The notes below the pieces were generated by a model. It was not told the origin of the DNA, searched no databases, and saw only the letters and a list, made by a program, of their open reading frames with translations. Shown piece after piece: positions 15,867 to 26,471 of a stretch of DNA of 64,000 nucleotides (its first letter is position 1; the number at the start of each line of letters is the position of its first letter). This stretch comes from Olavius sp. associated proteobacterium Delta 1. Its GTDB lineage: Bacteria > Desulfobacterota > Desulfobacteria > Desulfobacterales > JAFDCJ01. A program made the translations under genes and the position numbers. Location: NCBI GenBank assembly GCA_902749685.1, contig CACVKW010001130.1:85771-149770 (forward strand), given 5' to 3'.

Positions 15867-18242
15867 CTATTCATAGCGCAGCGAGTCTACCGGATTTGCT
15901 CTGGCCACCTTGATAGTCTGTGATATTACGGCCGCAAGCCCGGATATAAGCGCTAAAAGACCTGCCAGCAAATAGGTGTAAGGATCAAAACCGGACTCTG
16001 CGAAATAGGCAATTAGATCATGGGCAACAATTTTGTTGATTATATAATATACCGGGAATGTAATTAAAACGGCGATAAAGATCAGGCAGCCGAATTCCAT
16101 TAACAGGGATCGGATGATTTGGGCGGCGGTAGCGCCATGGGCTTTTCTGATACCGATTTCTTTCGTTCGAATTTTAGTAGTATGAGAGGCCAGCCCGACC
16201 AGGCCTAGACAGGAAAAGAAAATAGCGATCATTCCGATAGATCCGGCGACATAAGCCCATTTTTTCGTCCCAAGAAGCCACTCATCATAGCGTTTGTCCA
16301 GCAGGGTATATTTGAAAGGGAGATCCGGTTCGAAAAACTGTAAGCGGTTTTCAATGAAGTTTAGCACCCGGGGAACGGGTATATCGGAAATTTTAATATA
16401 CAAGACGTTAAGGTAACTAAAATGCATGTAGAGCACACTGGGTGAAATTTTGGAAAATAGATTTTTGAAATGAAAGTCCTTTACAACACCGACAATAAAT
16501 CCCTGTTTGCCGCTTACGGTTAACTTTTTCCCGATCGGGTATTTCCATTTAAGTTCTCGTGCTGCCGCTACATTGATGATAAAATTGGCTGCGTCTAATT
16601 GGTTGGCTGAAAAGCTCCTCCCGTCAACGATCTCCATTTCCAGCAGCTCAATAAAATCATAATCGATTCCATAGGTATTCATCGCCATATTCATTTCCCC
16701 GGCCGGCGTAACCCGGATGACCTGCCCTTCGTTGTTCCAGTTTACCGGAATCCAGGTCGCAGCGGAAACTGACTTAATATCCGGATGGCGCATTAAATCT
16801 CTTTTAATGGGCTGAAGCAAGGCGTTGTGATAATTGGTACCCAGTTCTACGATCAATACGTTATTTTTTTTAAATCCCAGATCGAGTGTCGAGAGAAAAT
16901 TATAGTGGTTAAAAATGGTTAGAGCGATTAAGACGGCGAATATGGAGGCCGCAAATTGAGTTACAACAAGTATCTGGCGCAGACGCGCGCCTTTCTTTCC
17001 GGTGAGCGGGCCGCCTTTGAGAATTTGAACGGGATGCAAACGCGATAGAAAAATTGCCGGGTAACAGCCGGCCAAAATACCCACCAGCAGCGTCACACCG
17101 ATTAGCTCAAAAAACAAGGCAGAGTTATCCCGCAGGCCGGGATATGCTGAGTTCGGATCATGGGTCATCAGAAAAATAAATAAGGGGCGCATAATTTCAT
17201 ACAGGATCAGGGACAATGGAAATGCGATAAGCGCAAGTAACATGGATTCGCCTAAAAACTGCCATCTTAACTGTGGTTGGGTCCCTCCAACAACCTTGCG
17301 AACACCAACCTCTTTTGTTCTTGAAAAATACTGGGCGGTTGCCAGATTAATGAAGTTAAAGCATACGACGACGAGCAAAACGATTCCGATTGCCAGGGTC
17401 AAATAAATCATGAATCGGGATTCCTGGCGCCATAACCCCTTGATATGGGCAGATTCGAGATATAGATCTGATAACGGCTGGAGATACATTTCAAGCGGGC
17501 GATCGGGTAGTTTTGATCCCTGTTTTTCAACGAGGCTTAAAAGTTTGTGCTTCAGCTTTTCAGGATCAACTTGTTCACCGAACTGCACGAATGTTGCACA
17601 ATTCATGCGCCAATTTTTCTGCCAGCCGAATGAGTTCAATGAAACCAGTAAATCAAATGGAAAACTTGAATTTATGGGCACATCCTTGGCCACCCCTGAA
17701 ACGATAAAATCAGGTAAACTTCCAAGGGTTAATTTCTTTCCAACTGGGTTTTCTTCTCCGAAGTACTTTCGCGCAATTGATTCGGTTAAAACGACCGACT
17801 GTGGCTTGGTCAAAGCAGTATTCGGATTCCCGGTTATCAATTCGAAAGAAAAGAATGAAAAAAAGTTTGGATCAACAGCCCATACTGTGCCTTCATCTGC
17901 ATAATATTTTTGGCCCTTATGTCGAATGATCCAGCGGTTGGTCGGAATCCACCTTAAAGCACTTTCAATCTCGGGCAATTCATCACGAAGAAATGGAAGC
18001 AGGGGTGCCGGTATCTTGCCGGTATGATGTTCACCTTCTTTGCCTGAAGGCAAAACCTGAATCACACTGTAAATTTGGTCGGCACTCTTGTGAAAATCAT
18101 CAAAGCTGAGATGGAAGTCAACAAATGATGCAATTAGGATAAAGATCGCCAATCCGATTGCCAGCCCGACAATATTGATGATTGAATATCCTTTGTGCTT
18201 TAGGATGTTTCGAACTGCTACTGTTAGGTAGTTTTTAAACAT
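15867..18242 (-). CDS. MacB/FtsX-type ABC transporter permease (1 of 3)
   Basis: Start placed at 18242 by comparison with the paralogue at 22866, since both begin MFKNYLTVA-RNI; the frame itself opens 7 codons earlier. The product has 791 residues. Layout: a first membrane helix (~18-40), a periplasmic MacB_PCD domain, three helices of an FtsX domain (~280-410), a further helix (~425-450), a second PCD domain, and three C-terminal helices. The end NPVDSLRYE is the family's conserved terminus. These double-FtsX proteins couple periplasmic movement to ATP hydrolysis by a separate MacB-like ATPase, here probably 25493-26212. The substrate is unknown. It lies 40 bp after the serine hydrolase gene. 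Confidence 0.9.
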   Translation of the reverse strand: MFKNYLTVAVRNILKHKGYSIINIVGLAIGLAIFILIASFVDFHLSFDDFHKSADQIYSVIQVLPSGKEGEHHTGKIPAPLLPFLRDELPEIESALRWIPTNRWIIRHKGQKYYADEGTVWAVDPNFFSFFSFELITGNPNTALTKPQSVVLTESIARKYFGEENPVGKKLTLGSLPDFIVSGVAKDVPINSSFPFDLLVSLNSFGWQKNWRMNCATFVQFGEQVDPEKLKHKLLSLVEKQGSKLPDRPLEMYLQPLSDLYLESAHIKGLWRQESRFMIYLTLAIGIVLLVVVCFNFINLATAQYFSRTKEVGVRKVVGGTQPQLRWQFLGESMLLALIAFPLSLILYEIMRPLFIFLMTHDPNSAYPGLRDNSALFFELIGVTLLVGILAGCYPAIFLSRLHPVQILKGGPLTGKKGARLRQILVVTQFAASIFAVLIALTIFNHYNFLSTLDLGFKKNNVLIVELGTNYHNALLQPIKRDLMRHPDIKSVSAATWIPVNWNNEGQVIRVTPAGEMNMAMNTYGIDYDFIELLEMEIVDGRSFSANQLDAANFIINVAAARELKWKYPIGKKLTVSGKQGFIVGVVKDFHFKNLFSKISPSVLYMHFSYLNVLYIKISDIPVPRVLNFIENRLQFFEPDLPFKYTLLDKRYDEWLLGTKKWAYVAGSIGMIAIFFSCLGLVGLASHTTKIRTKEIGIRKAHGATAAQIIRSLLMEFGCLIFIAVLITFPVYYIINKIVAHDLIAYFAESGFDPYTYLLAGLLALISGLAAVISQTIKVARANPVDSLRYE

Positions 18243-18281
18243 AGCTGCGTTTTGTTGGTTCAATTGGCAATAACTTCCAAA

Positions 18282-20102
18282 TCAATTTATTTTCTTCATC
18301 TGGTATCCCCAAATAAGTAGCCCTGTCTCGCCATCAATCTCGAACATACGCATCGTTTCACCGGAACTGCGCCCAATTCCCAGGGTCAACGCCTCAGTAT
18401 CTGATCGTGGAATTAAGTAATGTTTAGCCTCACCAGGGTGCCATAAAGGATTTTTATACCTCAACACCAGCACATCCTCTTCGCTTGATAGAATCATGTC
18501 CTGCGGTGAGCCTTTTGGATCGGGATTAATAATTTGATAGCGACCGAGCATATTCTGCCAGGTATTTGGAAGTGGTGATGGATTGATTTTTTCTGCATAG
18601 AACCAGAGGCTATTGTTGTAGCGGATCGAGAGCAGTTGTCGCCCGTCAATATTCGCAGGACTTACCTGAACCCTGGACAGTTCGAGACCGCCTATTTTTT
18701 TGACCGGGAAAATGCCCAAATCTTTCCTTTCGACGCCAAATTTTCCATCGGAAGATGGGATAAGTCGAAATTTATAGTCTTCAAATTTTGCACTCAGATT
18801 TTGCCCTTTTCGTTCGATGGAACCTAGTGAGGACAATGTTGCATAGCGCCCGACGAGAGAATTCATAATTTCTTCGGCAGCGACTTTATCCGGCGGCGCA
18901 ATTGCCTCTTCTTGAAGGTTTACGGATTTTCCGGTCTTGGCCTCCAGGGCAAACTTCAGAGCTTCTCTGGTCACAGTTTTTAGAATTTTCCGCCCTTCCG
19001 TTGAGTTGGTCAAAACGACAACCCCTAACTTTATTTCCGGCAAAATTACCAAGCTGGTGCGAAACAATGGCGTTCCCCCGTCATGACCGGCAACTAGTAC
19101 CTTACCAATCCCTTCAGAAAGGTTAAATATTTTAAGAAACCATCCGAGACCGACAGGGTTTGGGGATTCTAAAGGGATATCCTGATTTTGAGGTCGCAGC
19201 ATTTCCTCCATGGTCTCCCGGCGCAAAACTTGACGACCTCCAATATCCCCCCCCGCAAAGACCATCTGCATGAACAGGATCAGATCATTTACGTTGGAAT
19301 ACATGGCGCCGGCTGAAACATCACGTAGCGGAACCTGATCTATTTCTTTTCCATTCCGATAGCCTTTCGACAAAAGGCCTTCGACAACCGGTGTCCGTTT
19401 AAACGAAGACTGCTGCATCCCGATGGGGCTTAAAATGGATTGTTCCACATACTCACAAAAATCAGTAGTGCTCACTTGCTCGATCATCAGGCCTAATAAT
19501 GCCAGGCCCGTATTGGAGTATGCCAGGACATAGTTGGTTGGATAGGCAGTGTATTCATCCTTGAGCCGGTCAAGAAGCTTTGCCGGTGGTTCAGAGCTCC
19601 ACATCCCTTTGGCTAAGCTACTCGGCAGACCCGAATGGTGGGTCATGATGGTCCGCGGTGTGATCGGACCGGAGTCTGGAAAGCGCGTCCGAATCGAGAA
19701 TTGAGGCAGATAGTTTTTTAAGGGACGGTCAATTTGGATCTTCCCCTGTTCTGCGAGTTTCATGGCTGCCATGACGGTAAAAAGCTTGGAAATAGAGCCG
19801 ATGCGATAAACGGTTTCCGAGGTGGCGGGTATTTCGTTTTGTGCGTCGGCATAACCGAAACCCTGCGCCCAAACGATTTTTTGATCATCAACGATAGCAA
19901 TGCTGAGGCCCATGACCTTGTTGCGCTTCATCTCTTTGTGGGTCAGCCAGGTAAGATACTCTTTTGCATAATCATAATTGCCCGGTATGATCTGATCCGG
20001 CTTTACAGGTGCCCCGGAGCAGCCTGCTAACACCAAGATGGCTATCAAAATAATCAAAGAAGCAATTCTATTCCTGAGAATCATTTGCATTCTCCGGTTC
20101 AT
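18282..20102 (-). CDS. serine hydrolase (class C beta-lactamase family) lipoprotein
   Basis: A 606-residue protein with the lipoprotein leader IILIAILVLAGCSG. The catalytic motifs are intact: S103-I-S-K106 (SxxK, nucleophile and base), Y195-S-N197 (YxN) and a late GHDGGTP motif in the KTG position. A C-terminal region of about 200 residues is beta-rich, as in penicillin-binding-protein-like esterases and D-aminopeptidases. It should act in the periplasm on a peptide, ester or cell-wall substrate. It lies within the row of permease genes, so it is probably co-transcribed from the sigma-54 promoter at 26952. Compare the dead homologue at 3022-3890. Confidence 0.9.
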   Translation of the reverse strand: MNRRMQMILRNRIASLIILIAILVLAGCSGAPVKPDQIIPGNYDYAKEYLTWLTHKEMKRNKVMGLSIAIVDDQKIVWAQGFGYADAQNEIPATSETVYRIGSISKLFTVMAAMKLAEQGKIQIDRPLKNYLPQFSIRTRFPDSGPITPRTIMTHHSGLPSSLAKGMWSSEPPAKLLDRLKDEYTAYPTNYVLAYSNTGLALLGLMIEQVSTTDFCEYVEQSILSPIGMQQSSFKRTPVVEGLLSKGYRNGKEIDQVPLRDVSAGAMYSNVNDLILFMQMVFAGGDIGGRQVLRRETMEEMLRPQNQDIPLESPNPVGLGWFLKIFNLSEGIGKVLVAGHDGGTPLFRTSLVILPEIKLGVVVLTNSTEGRKILKTVTREALKFALEAKTGKSVNLQEEAIAPPDKVAAEEIMNSLVGRYATLSSLGSIERKGQNLSAKFEDYKFRLIPSSDGKFGVERKDLGIFPVKKIGGLELSRVQVSPANIDGRQLLSIRYNNSLWFYAEKINPSPLPNTWQNMLGRYQIINPDPKGSPQDMILSSEEDVLVLRYKNPLWHPGEAKHYLIPRSDTEALTLGIGRSSGETMRMFEIDGETGLLIWGYQMKKIN

Positions 20103-20164
20103 ATTTTTTCTCGGTTTCGTTTATAATTAATTACCTGAATAGAATCCCAACCAAATAAATAAAA

Positions 20165-20273
20165 ATGCGCAGCATAAAGTAATTAATCCGCAGAGTTTCG
20201 ATATAACATCATTCTTCAGAATTCACAGAAGCGCTTACAAACCTGCAATATGCTATTTATCAGGGCGGATTAA
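20165..20273 (+). repeat. ~110-bp dispersed repeat, copy B
   Basis: Same orientation and block order as copies A (5197-5306) and C (27336-27446). It is the only copy not directly upstream of a plus-strand gene: the 226 bp after it are non-coding. It separates the serine hydrolase gene start (20102) from the next permease gene. In the remaining gap, 20346-20373 is a 7-bp-period phrase (CCTGGAT, TCTGGTT, TCGGGAT, ACTGGAT); nothing else is seen in 20103-20499. Confidence 0.7.
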
Positions 20274-20499
20274 CCCTATAGTTGCATAAAATTTTGAAAT
20301 CCAACTTAGCCGCTGCAATGAAGACCATTGAAAGTATTGACTGATCCTGGATTCTGGTTTCGGGATACTGGATGTCGTTGAAATTCACCGATAGTGTCCT
20401 GTTAGATATCCAGCATCAGCCCAGAAAAAGCAACGATCTCAGGCATAACGGCCAGGCTAGATGACAAGAGTTTATGCAATGTCAGGGTTAATTAGGATT

Positions 20500-22866
20500 T
20501 TACTCATATCTTAATGCCTCCACTGGATTGGCTCTTGCCGCCTTGATGGCCTGATAACCGACACTTGCCAATGCGATCACTAGTGCTAAACAAGCGGATA
20601 GAATAAAAGGGCCCAAACCAATATCGATGCGGTTCGCATAGTATTGAAGCCATTTATTTAAGGCAAAATAGGCAATCGGCCAAGCAATAAGATTGGCGAT
20701 AAGCACCAGCTTAACGAATTCCACGGAAAGCATTCTTACGATCCGAAATATTGAAGCCCCGCAGGTTTTCCGAATGGCTAACTCTTTGGTTCGTTTTTCG
20801 GTGGTAAAAGCAGTCAGACCGAATAATCCCAGACTAGCAATGAATATGGCCAAAACGGCACCATAACTGAAGACTTCAGCCATTTTTTGCTCCAGGGTAT
20901 ACATCTCGTTCAGTGATTCATCCAAAAAGAAATGGGAAAAAGGAACATCCGGCTCGACGCGACGCCAATTATCCTCGATGAATGCCAAGATTTCTGAAGT
21001 ATTTCCAGATCGAATCCGGATTATCATCCACCTTGCGTCAGCAGGAGCTACTTTCAGTACAATGGGATCGACTTTGTATTTTACGTTGTTGAAGTGAAAG
21101 TCCTTAACTACGGCGATAATTGGCCCATCATGATTCCACATGGAAAAATGTTTGCCGATTGGTTCTTCCATTTCCATCTGTCTGACGGCTTCCTCATTGA
21201 TGATTAAACCAGTCGCTGTATCTGCAGATGAGTCCTTTGGAAAGTTGCTGCCCTGGATAATCTGCATCTGAAAGGTATCAATGAAATCCTGACCGACGGA
21301 TCCGTGATACATCCAAATCGTTTTTCCGGATGCATTGCCTTCCCATTTTGCCAATTGAGTTGAGGGGCCCCGCCACGTTGGAAGATTCATCACGGATGTC
21401 ACATTCGTAATATCATGGTGCTGCAGCAAAACGGCCTTAATATAAACGTAATTTTGTTTGATCTTTTCCGAGATGGGTATGCAGAGCAGGTTTTGTGGGT
21501 TGTAGCCCACTTCTTTGTTCTGCAGATATTGTACGTGCCTGTAAAGGGTTGCGGTTGTGATGATCAGGATAATTGATACAGAGAATTGCGAAACAATTAG
21601 AAATTTTCGCACCAGGGATCCTCTGGGGCTTTTACCCATTCTCCGATTGATTATTTCTGAAGGTTGAAAGGAGGAAACATATACTGCCGGATAGCTCCCG
21701 GAAATAACCCCTGTGACAACAGCCGCTATCAGGAATAACAAAATAAAATTAAAATTCTTGGATTCAAATAGAACCAATTCTTTAATTTCGATTAAACTGT
21801 TAAACCCCGGCAGGAAGATTTCGGCTAAAATAATTGCGCAGATTAGTGAAATACAACTCAATAGAACCGATTCTCCCAGAAATTGAAGCGTAATTTGAAA
21901 TCGACCGGCACCAACTACCTTTCGCAGTCCGACTTCCTCAGCTCTTCGTTCGGATTGTGCTGTGGCGAGATTCATATAATTCATGCCGGCAGTTAACAGA
22001 ATTAGCGCAGCGACCGTTACCAGTAGATATATGACACGAATATCATACGGCGGTCTAAAGAAGTCGTAGATCAGATGTGAGTGCAACCAAATCTCTTTAA
22101 TCGGTTGCAGTTGTAACTGCCACGTGGTTGTTGGATCGATATTAATTAATAAATAGTCGGCTACTTTTTGGTTTACCGTTTCAAAATTGGCATCTTTTTG
22201 AAGCATGACGTAATTGGTATAATGATACCGGCTCCATGGTTTGAATACACCGTCGGGATCTTTGTATAAGTGAAACGGTAAAAAAGCATTTGAGCGAATG
22301 TGGGAGTTCTTTTCGTCTTTTATTATGGCGGTTACAGTTAGATCGCCGATATTTTTGACATGCAGCGTTTTGCCGATCGGGTTTTCCGCTTTGAAAATTT
22401 TTTTTGCCAGGCTTTCCGCAAGCACAATGGAATAAGGTTCGGACAAGATGTTCTCAGAGCTGCCTTGCACTAAAGTAAAAGAGAAAATCTCGAAAAAAGA
22501 AGAATTCGTGTAGCTTACCTGCTTTTCACTGATCCATTGACCATTATATTTAATCAGAATATTCCCTCCGCGGGCCAGGCAGACCGAGTTGACAACCTCC
22601 GGTAAGTCTTTTTTCAGGGCACCGGCGACGTCTTTGGGTGTCAGAGCTACCGGCAGTTTTTCCCCGCTTTCTTCTATGATGGCATACACCCGGTAAATAT
22701 AATCCGCGTTTTTGTGAAATTTATCGAAAGTCAGTTCATCGAACACAAAAAGCAGTATCAAAATGCTGCTGGCCATCCCGATTGCGAGACCGGCGACATT
22801 GATCGTCGTGTACAATTTTTGCCGACGAATGTTGCGGATTGCAACGGTTAGGTAGTTTTTAAACAT
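20500..22866 (-). CDS. MacB/FtsX-type ABC transporter permease (2 of 3)
   Basis: A 788-residue protein with the same eight-helix, two-PCD plan as its neighbours. The N-terminus is MFKNYLTVAIRNIRR; middle FtsX helices lie near residues 275-395, final helices near 665-780, and the conserved ending is NPVEALRYE. The bases around the start (ACGCAGCTATGTTTAAAAAC) are identical to those at the start of permease 1, a sign of gene duplication with shared upstream DNA. It presumably forms a complex with the MacB-type ATPase encoded upstream. Confidence 0.9.
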   Translation of the reverse strand: MFKNYLTVAIRNIRRQKLYTTINVAGLAIGMASSILILLFVFDELTFDKFHKNADYIYRVYAIIEESGEKLPVALTPKDVAGALKKDLPEVVNSVCLARGGNILIKYNGQWISEKQVSYTNSSFFEIFSFTLVQGSSENILSEPYSIVLAESLAKKIFKAENPIGKTLHVKNIGDLTVTAIIKDEKNSHIRSNAFLPFHLYKDPDGVFKPWSRYHYTNYVMLQKDANFETVNQKVADYLLINIDPTTTWQLQLQPIKEIWLHSHLIYDFFRPPYDIRVIYLLVTVAALILLTAGMNYMNLATAQSERRAEEVGLRKVVGAGRFQITLQFLGESVLLSCISLICAIILAEIFLPGFNSLIEIKELVLFESKNFNFILLFLIAAVVTGVISGSYPAVYVSSFQPSEIINRRMGKSPRGSLVRKFLIVSQFSVSIILIITTATLYRHVQYLQNKEVGYNPQNLLCIPISEKIKQNYVYIKAVLLQHHDITNVTSVMNLPTWRGPSTQLAKWEGNASGKTIWMYHGSVGQDFIDTFQMQIIQGSNFPKDSSADTATGLIINEEAVRQMEMEEPIGKHFSMWNHDGPIIAVVKDFHFNNVKYKVDPIVLKVAPADARWMIIRIRSGNTSEILAFIEDNWRRVEPDVPFSHFFLDESLNEMYTLEQKMAEVFSYGAVLAIFIASLGLFGLTAFTTEKRTKELAIRKTCGASIFRIVRMLSVEFVKLVLIANLIAWPIAYFALNKWLQYYANRIDIGLGPFILSACLALVIALASVGYQAIKAARANPVEALRYE

Positions 22867-22923
22867 AGCTGCGTTTAGTTAGATTGGTTTTATTAAGTCG
22901 ATTTATCAAAAACCGCAGTGTCT

Positions 22924-22951
22924 GTTGCCTTTTGTCAGTTGTCCGTTGTTA
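22924..22951. repeat. 7-bp-period intergenic phrase
   Basis: GTTGCCT, TTTGTCA, GTTGTCC, GTTGTTA at exact 7-bp steps, in the 135-bp gap between two permease genes. A second short phrase (CTATCAG, CTATGAG) follows near 22976. Confidence 0.6.
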
Positions 22952-23001
22952 AAAAAGATTTTTCATTCCTTCGACTATCAGCTATGAGCAATATGCGAGT
23001 A

Positions 23002-25374
23002 TTATTCATACCTTAGCGAATCCACCGGATTCGCCAATGCCGCTTTAACGGTCTGGTAAATCACCGTTATCAGCGCAATCACAATTGCTAAAGCAGCCGC
23101 AAATAGAAATGGCCAGGGCGTAAGCGCAACCCGGTAAGCGAAATTTTGCAGCCAGTAATTCATTGACAGGTAGGCCAGCGGCCAGGCAATAATGTTGGCG
23201 GCCAGTACCCATTGGGTGAACTCTTTTGTGAGCAGCACTACGATATTTGATATGGATGCTCCCAGCGTCTTGCGGATGCCAATTTCTTTGACACGCTGTT
23301 CGGTTATAAATGATGCCAGTCCAAAAAGCCCGAGACCGGCAATAAACACGGCTAGAAAAGAAAAATATCTAAAACTGGTTTCAATTCGTTTTTCTGATAT
23401 GTACCAATCGGTCAGCAGTTCAGCTATAAATCCATAGATAATCGGAAAATCCGGCTCAAATTTTTCCCAGAGATTTTCAATGAAACTGATGGTCTTGGAT
23501 ATGTCATCGGATCTTAACTTTACGGCCAGAACACCGCCGGGATCTTCGCGGTAGAGCAAGATCATTGGCTCGATTTTATGATGAAGAGATCTGAAATGAT
23601 AGTTCTTTACGACACCCACGATAACGTACTGTCGATTGCCTTTAGTGAGTCGCCTACCGACAGGCGAGTACATCCTCATAACTTTAACCGCAGCTTCATT
23701 GACGATGACAGCTTCAGTTTTGTCTGTTGGAAACTTATTTGAAAAACTACTGCCGTCGACAATTTGCATACCAAATGTTTCAAAGAAGTCATCACCGACC
23801 GTCAGACCGCGAAACAGGATTTCTTCATCCGAGTGCTGTCCTTCCCAGTGCCAGAGGCTGTTGGAAAAATGAAACCAGCGGCTTGGCAGACTCGAACTGA
23901 CGGTAACGTTCATGATATTTGGATGCTTAAGCAGTTCATTTTTTACATTTGGAAATCGTTTTCGTACCTTTCCGCGAAGGCTGACAAGCAGCATGGACTC
24001 TCTGTCATATCCCAGCTTTTTGTCCTGCAAATAATTGATCTGGTTAGAGGAGATCGCCGTGCAGATAATCAGCAGAATAGTCAGTGAAAATTGGACGACA
24101 ATCAGTGTTTTTCTGAGGGTTGAATCACGGGCACCGGATTGAAGTGCCCCTCTAAGAATTCTAACCGGTTTAAAGGATGAAATAAATAACGCCGGATAGC
24201 TCCCGGATACTATCCCCGTAAACAGGGCAATCCAAAGCATACCGATGTTCATGGGAAAGCTGCTGAAAATGGTCAATGAAAGATCTTTATTGACGATATG
24301 GTTGTATACGGGAAGCAAAAGGTCCACAAGCATAATCGCCAGAAGAAGGGCTAAAAACGCCAGCAGAGTCGATTCTCCGAAAAATTGTTTAACAATGTCA
24401 GCTCTAACGGCTCCAAAGACTTTGCGTATACCAACCTCCCTGGCACGACCGGCTGCGCGGGCTGTGGCCAGATTCATATAGTTGGTGCAGGCGATCAGTA
24501 ATATCAGGGCGGCAACCAATGAAAAAATGACAACTTGAGAGATATCACCATGAGCGCCGTCGAAATCATAATTTGAATACAGATGGATCTTTTTGAGAGG
24601 CTGTAGATCCAGTCGTGACTCCTTTTCAATGGTCGGCTTATCAAATAGATATCCGGATATTTTTGGAACAACTTTCTGATATGAACTATTTTTTTGCAGC
24701 TGAACAAATGTATTGGTAAAACTATTATCCCACCGGTCTACTGTTGCGCCCAACTCTTTACCAAAAATAAATGGAATAATGATTTTGGGCTTAAGACTTG
24801 AATTTCGCGGGAGTTTGCGCATGACACCGGTTACTGAAAATTGGTAGCTGCCAAGCTCGTAAATTTTTACCGTAATGGTTTTTCCGATCGGGTTTTCACC
24901 TCCGAAATATTTTTCAGCCATTTCTTCCGCCAAAACCATTGAGTGGCTATTGGCAAGGGCCGTGCGAGGGTCTCCCTTTAAAAAGGGAAAAGAAAACATC
25001 TCAAAAATTGAACCGTCAGCCAACAGAATGGTTTCATCAAATGTTTTATCCTTGTAGTTTAACGTGATGAATTCCAGTGGTTTTGTGCGAGTAGAATTGA
25101 TTATTTCCGGAAAATCTTTCTTCAACGAAGGGCCCAATGGACCCTGAGTGATGGCCCAGGTTGTGCTGCGGTCGGCAAATTTAATGTTCTGTATTACCCG
25201 GTAAATGTCCTCTGCATTTTCATGAAAACGGTCGTAGCTGAGTTCATCTTGAATCCACAGCAAAAGCAGCGTGCAGCACGCCATCCCCACGGACAGGCCC
25301 ATGAGGTTGATGAAGGAATAAACCTTGTGGCGCAAAATATTTCTAACGGCGACTATCAGGTAGTTTTTAAGCAT
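23002..25374 (-). CDS. MacB/FtsX-type ABC transporter permease (3 of 3)
   Basis: A 790-residue protein that starts MLKNYLIVAVRNILRHKVYS and ends NPVDSLRYE. It has the same architecture as permeases 1 and 2: an N-terminal helix, a PCD domain, FtsX helices around 275-400, a second PCD domain, and three terminal helices. It is the first intact permease after the ATPase gene in the direction of transcription. Three such permeases with only one ATPase suggests either alternative partners for the ATPase or loss of further ATPases. Confidence 0.9.
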   Translation of the reverse strand: MLKNYLIVAVRNILRHKVYSFINLMGLSVGMACCTLLLLWIQDELSYDRFHENAEDIYRVIQNIKFADRSTTWAITQGPLGPSLKKDFPEIINSTRTKPLEFITLNYKDKTFDETILLADGSIFEMFSFPFLKGDPRTALANSHSMVLAEEMAEKYFGGENPIGKTITVKIYELGSYQFSVTGVMRKLPRNSSLKPKIIIPFIFGKELGATVDRWDNSFTNTFVQLQKNSSYQKVVPKISGYLFDKPTIEKESRLDLQPLKKIHLYSNYDFDGAHGDISQVVIFSLVAALILLIACTNYMNLATARAAGRAREVGIRKVFGAVRADIVKQFFGESTLLAFLALLLAIMLVDLLLPVYNHIVNKDLSLTIFSSFPMNIGMLWIALFTGIVSGSYPALFISSFKPVRILRGALQSGARDSTLRKTLIVVQFSLTILLIICTAISSNQINYLQDKKLGYDRESMLLVSLRGKVRKRFPNVKNELLKHPNIMNVTVSSSLPSRWFHFSNSLWHWEGQHSDEEILFRGLTVGDDFFETFGMQIVDGSSFSNKFPTDKTEAVIVNEAAVKVMRMYSPVGRRLTKGNRQYVIVGVVKNYHFRSLHHKIEPMILLYREDPGGVLAVKLRSDDISKTISFIENLWEKFEPDFPIIYGFIAELLTDWYISEKRIETSFRYFSFLAVFIAGLGLFGLASFITEQRVKEIGIRKTLGASISNIVVLLTKEFTQWVLAANIIAWPLAYLSMNYWLQNFAYRVALTPWPFLFAAALAIVIALITVIYQTVKAALANPVDSLRYE

Positions 25375-25379
25375 GATGT

Positions 25380-25475
25380 TAGTTTAAGGTTCAGAGTTCT
25401 GGGTTCAAGGTTACGGGTTTAAGGTAAAAATGATTCAATCCTTCAGACTATCAGCGATCAGCTATGAGCTATCTA
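25380..25475. repeat. two 7-bp-period intergenic phrases
   Basis: 25380-25428: TAGTTTA, AGGTTCA, GAGTTCT, GGGTTCA, AGGTTAC, GGGTTTA, AGGTAAA, seven exact heptamers. 25441-25475: CTTCAGA, CTATCAG, CGATCAG, CTATGAG, CTATCTA, five more. Together they fill nearly the whole 118-bp gap between the ATPase and permease 3 genes. Confidence 0.65.
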
Positions 25476-25492
25476 CTGGCACTGAAAGTGTC

Positions 25493-26212
25493 CTAACTTG
25501 CAACTTCCGAAAGCGGCCGCATGTGCTTGTCATACTTTTCTTTTAGGTTTTCCGTTACAACATGACCGTCAAACAGATGGATTACCCGGTTGGCGTAGTC
25601 CGCATAGGCAGGCGAATGGGTGACCATGATGATGGTTGTGCCTTTTTCATTTAATCCCACGAGCATTTTCATCACCTCATCCCCATGGGAGGAATCCAGA
25701 TTACCCGTGGGTTCATCGGCCAATATGACCTTGGGGTCGGCGATGATCGCCCGCGCTACGGCTACCCGTTGCTGTTGACCGCCGGATATCTGCTGGGGGA
25801 AATGCTTTTTGCGGGGCATCAGCTCCAGCTGCTCCAACAAATTATTTACTCTCTTTTTACGATCGGATGTTGAAACACCGAGATATAACAACGGCAGTTC
25901 GATGTTCTCAAAAACGGTTAATTCATCGATGAGGTTAAAGCTCTGGAAAACAAAACCAATATTTCCCTTGCGCAAATTGGCGCGTTTCTTCTCAGAATAC
26001 CCGGAGACTTCTTCATCCATGAAATAATATTGGCCATCGGTCGGGTTGTCTAACATGCCGGCGATATGCAGGAAAGTTGATTTGCCGCAGCCTGAAGGCC
26101 CCATGATGGCGACAAATTCTCCTGCCTGCACTTCCGCATTGATATGGTTTAATGCGGTGGTCTCCACCTCTTCGGTGGTGAAGACTTTGGTAAGGTTTTT
26201 GGTTTTGATCAT
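25493..26212 (-). CDS. MacB/LolD-type ABC transporter ATP-binding protein
   Basis: A 239-residue cytoplasmic ATPase. Walker A is GPSGCGKST (about 39-47), the signature SGGQQQRVAVARA, Walker B VILADEPTGNLDSS, and the switch region MVTHSPAYADYA. The PTGNLDS sequence is the hallmark of the MacB/LolD/FtsE class, which powers FtsX-type permeases. A C-terminal extension of about 15 residues follows. The gene lies between the adaptor remnant and the three permeases, all on one strand. It should supply ATPase activity for those permeases. Confidence 0.92.
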   Translation of the reverse strand: MIKTKNLTKVFTTEEVETTALNHINAEVQAGEFVAIMGPSGCGKSTFLHIAGMLDNPTDGQYYFMDEEVSGYSEKKRANLRKGNIGFVFQSFNLIDELTVFENIELPLLYLGVSTSDRKKRVNNLLEQLELMPRKKHFPQQISGGQQQRVAVARAIIADPKVILADEPTGNLDSSHGDEVMKMLVGLNEKGTTIIMVTHSPAYADYANRVIHLFDGHVVTENLKEKYDKHMRPLSEVAS

Positions 26213-26471
26213 TTGGCTCCTCCATGTTGTATTGTTATAATAATGATTTGGATTCTATTTTATCTTTATATTTAGACAGGATCTACAGGATCTTCAGGAT
26301 TACTATTAATTTACATCATTTTCCGGCGTGCCGCGCCATAGTCATCTATCACATGGACGACGGCGGGATGAAAATGATGAAACCCAATTCCGCAAGGCGG
26401 AAAAAAAGAGCCAAGAAGAAATATCCTGCATATCCAGTTAATCCTGTCAAAAAATTGAGATTAATGGCCTT

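Noticed and set aside
25380..25475. Heptamer phrases as a CRISPR array or simple tandem repeat
   Set aside because: The units are only 7 bp, degenerate, and there are no repeat-spacer units or cas genes.
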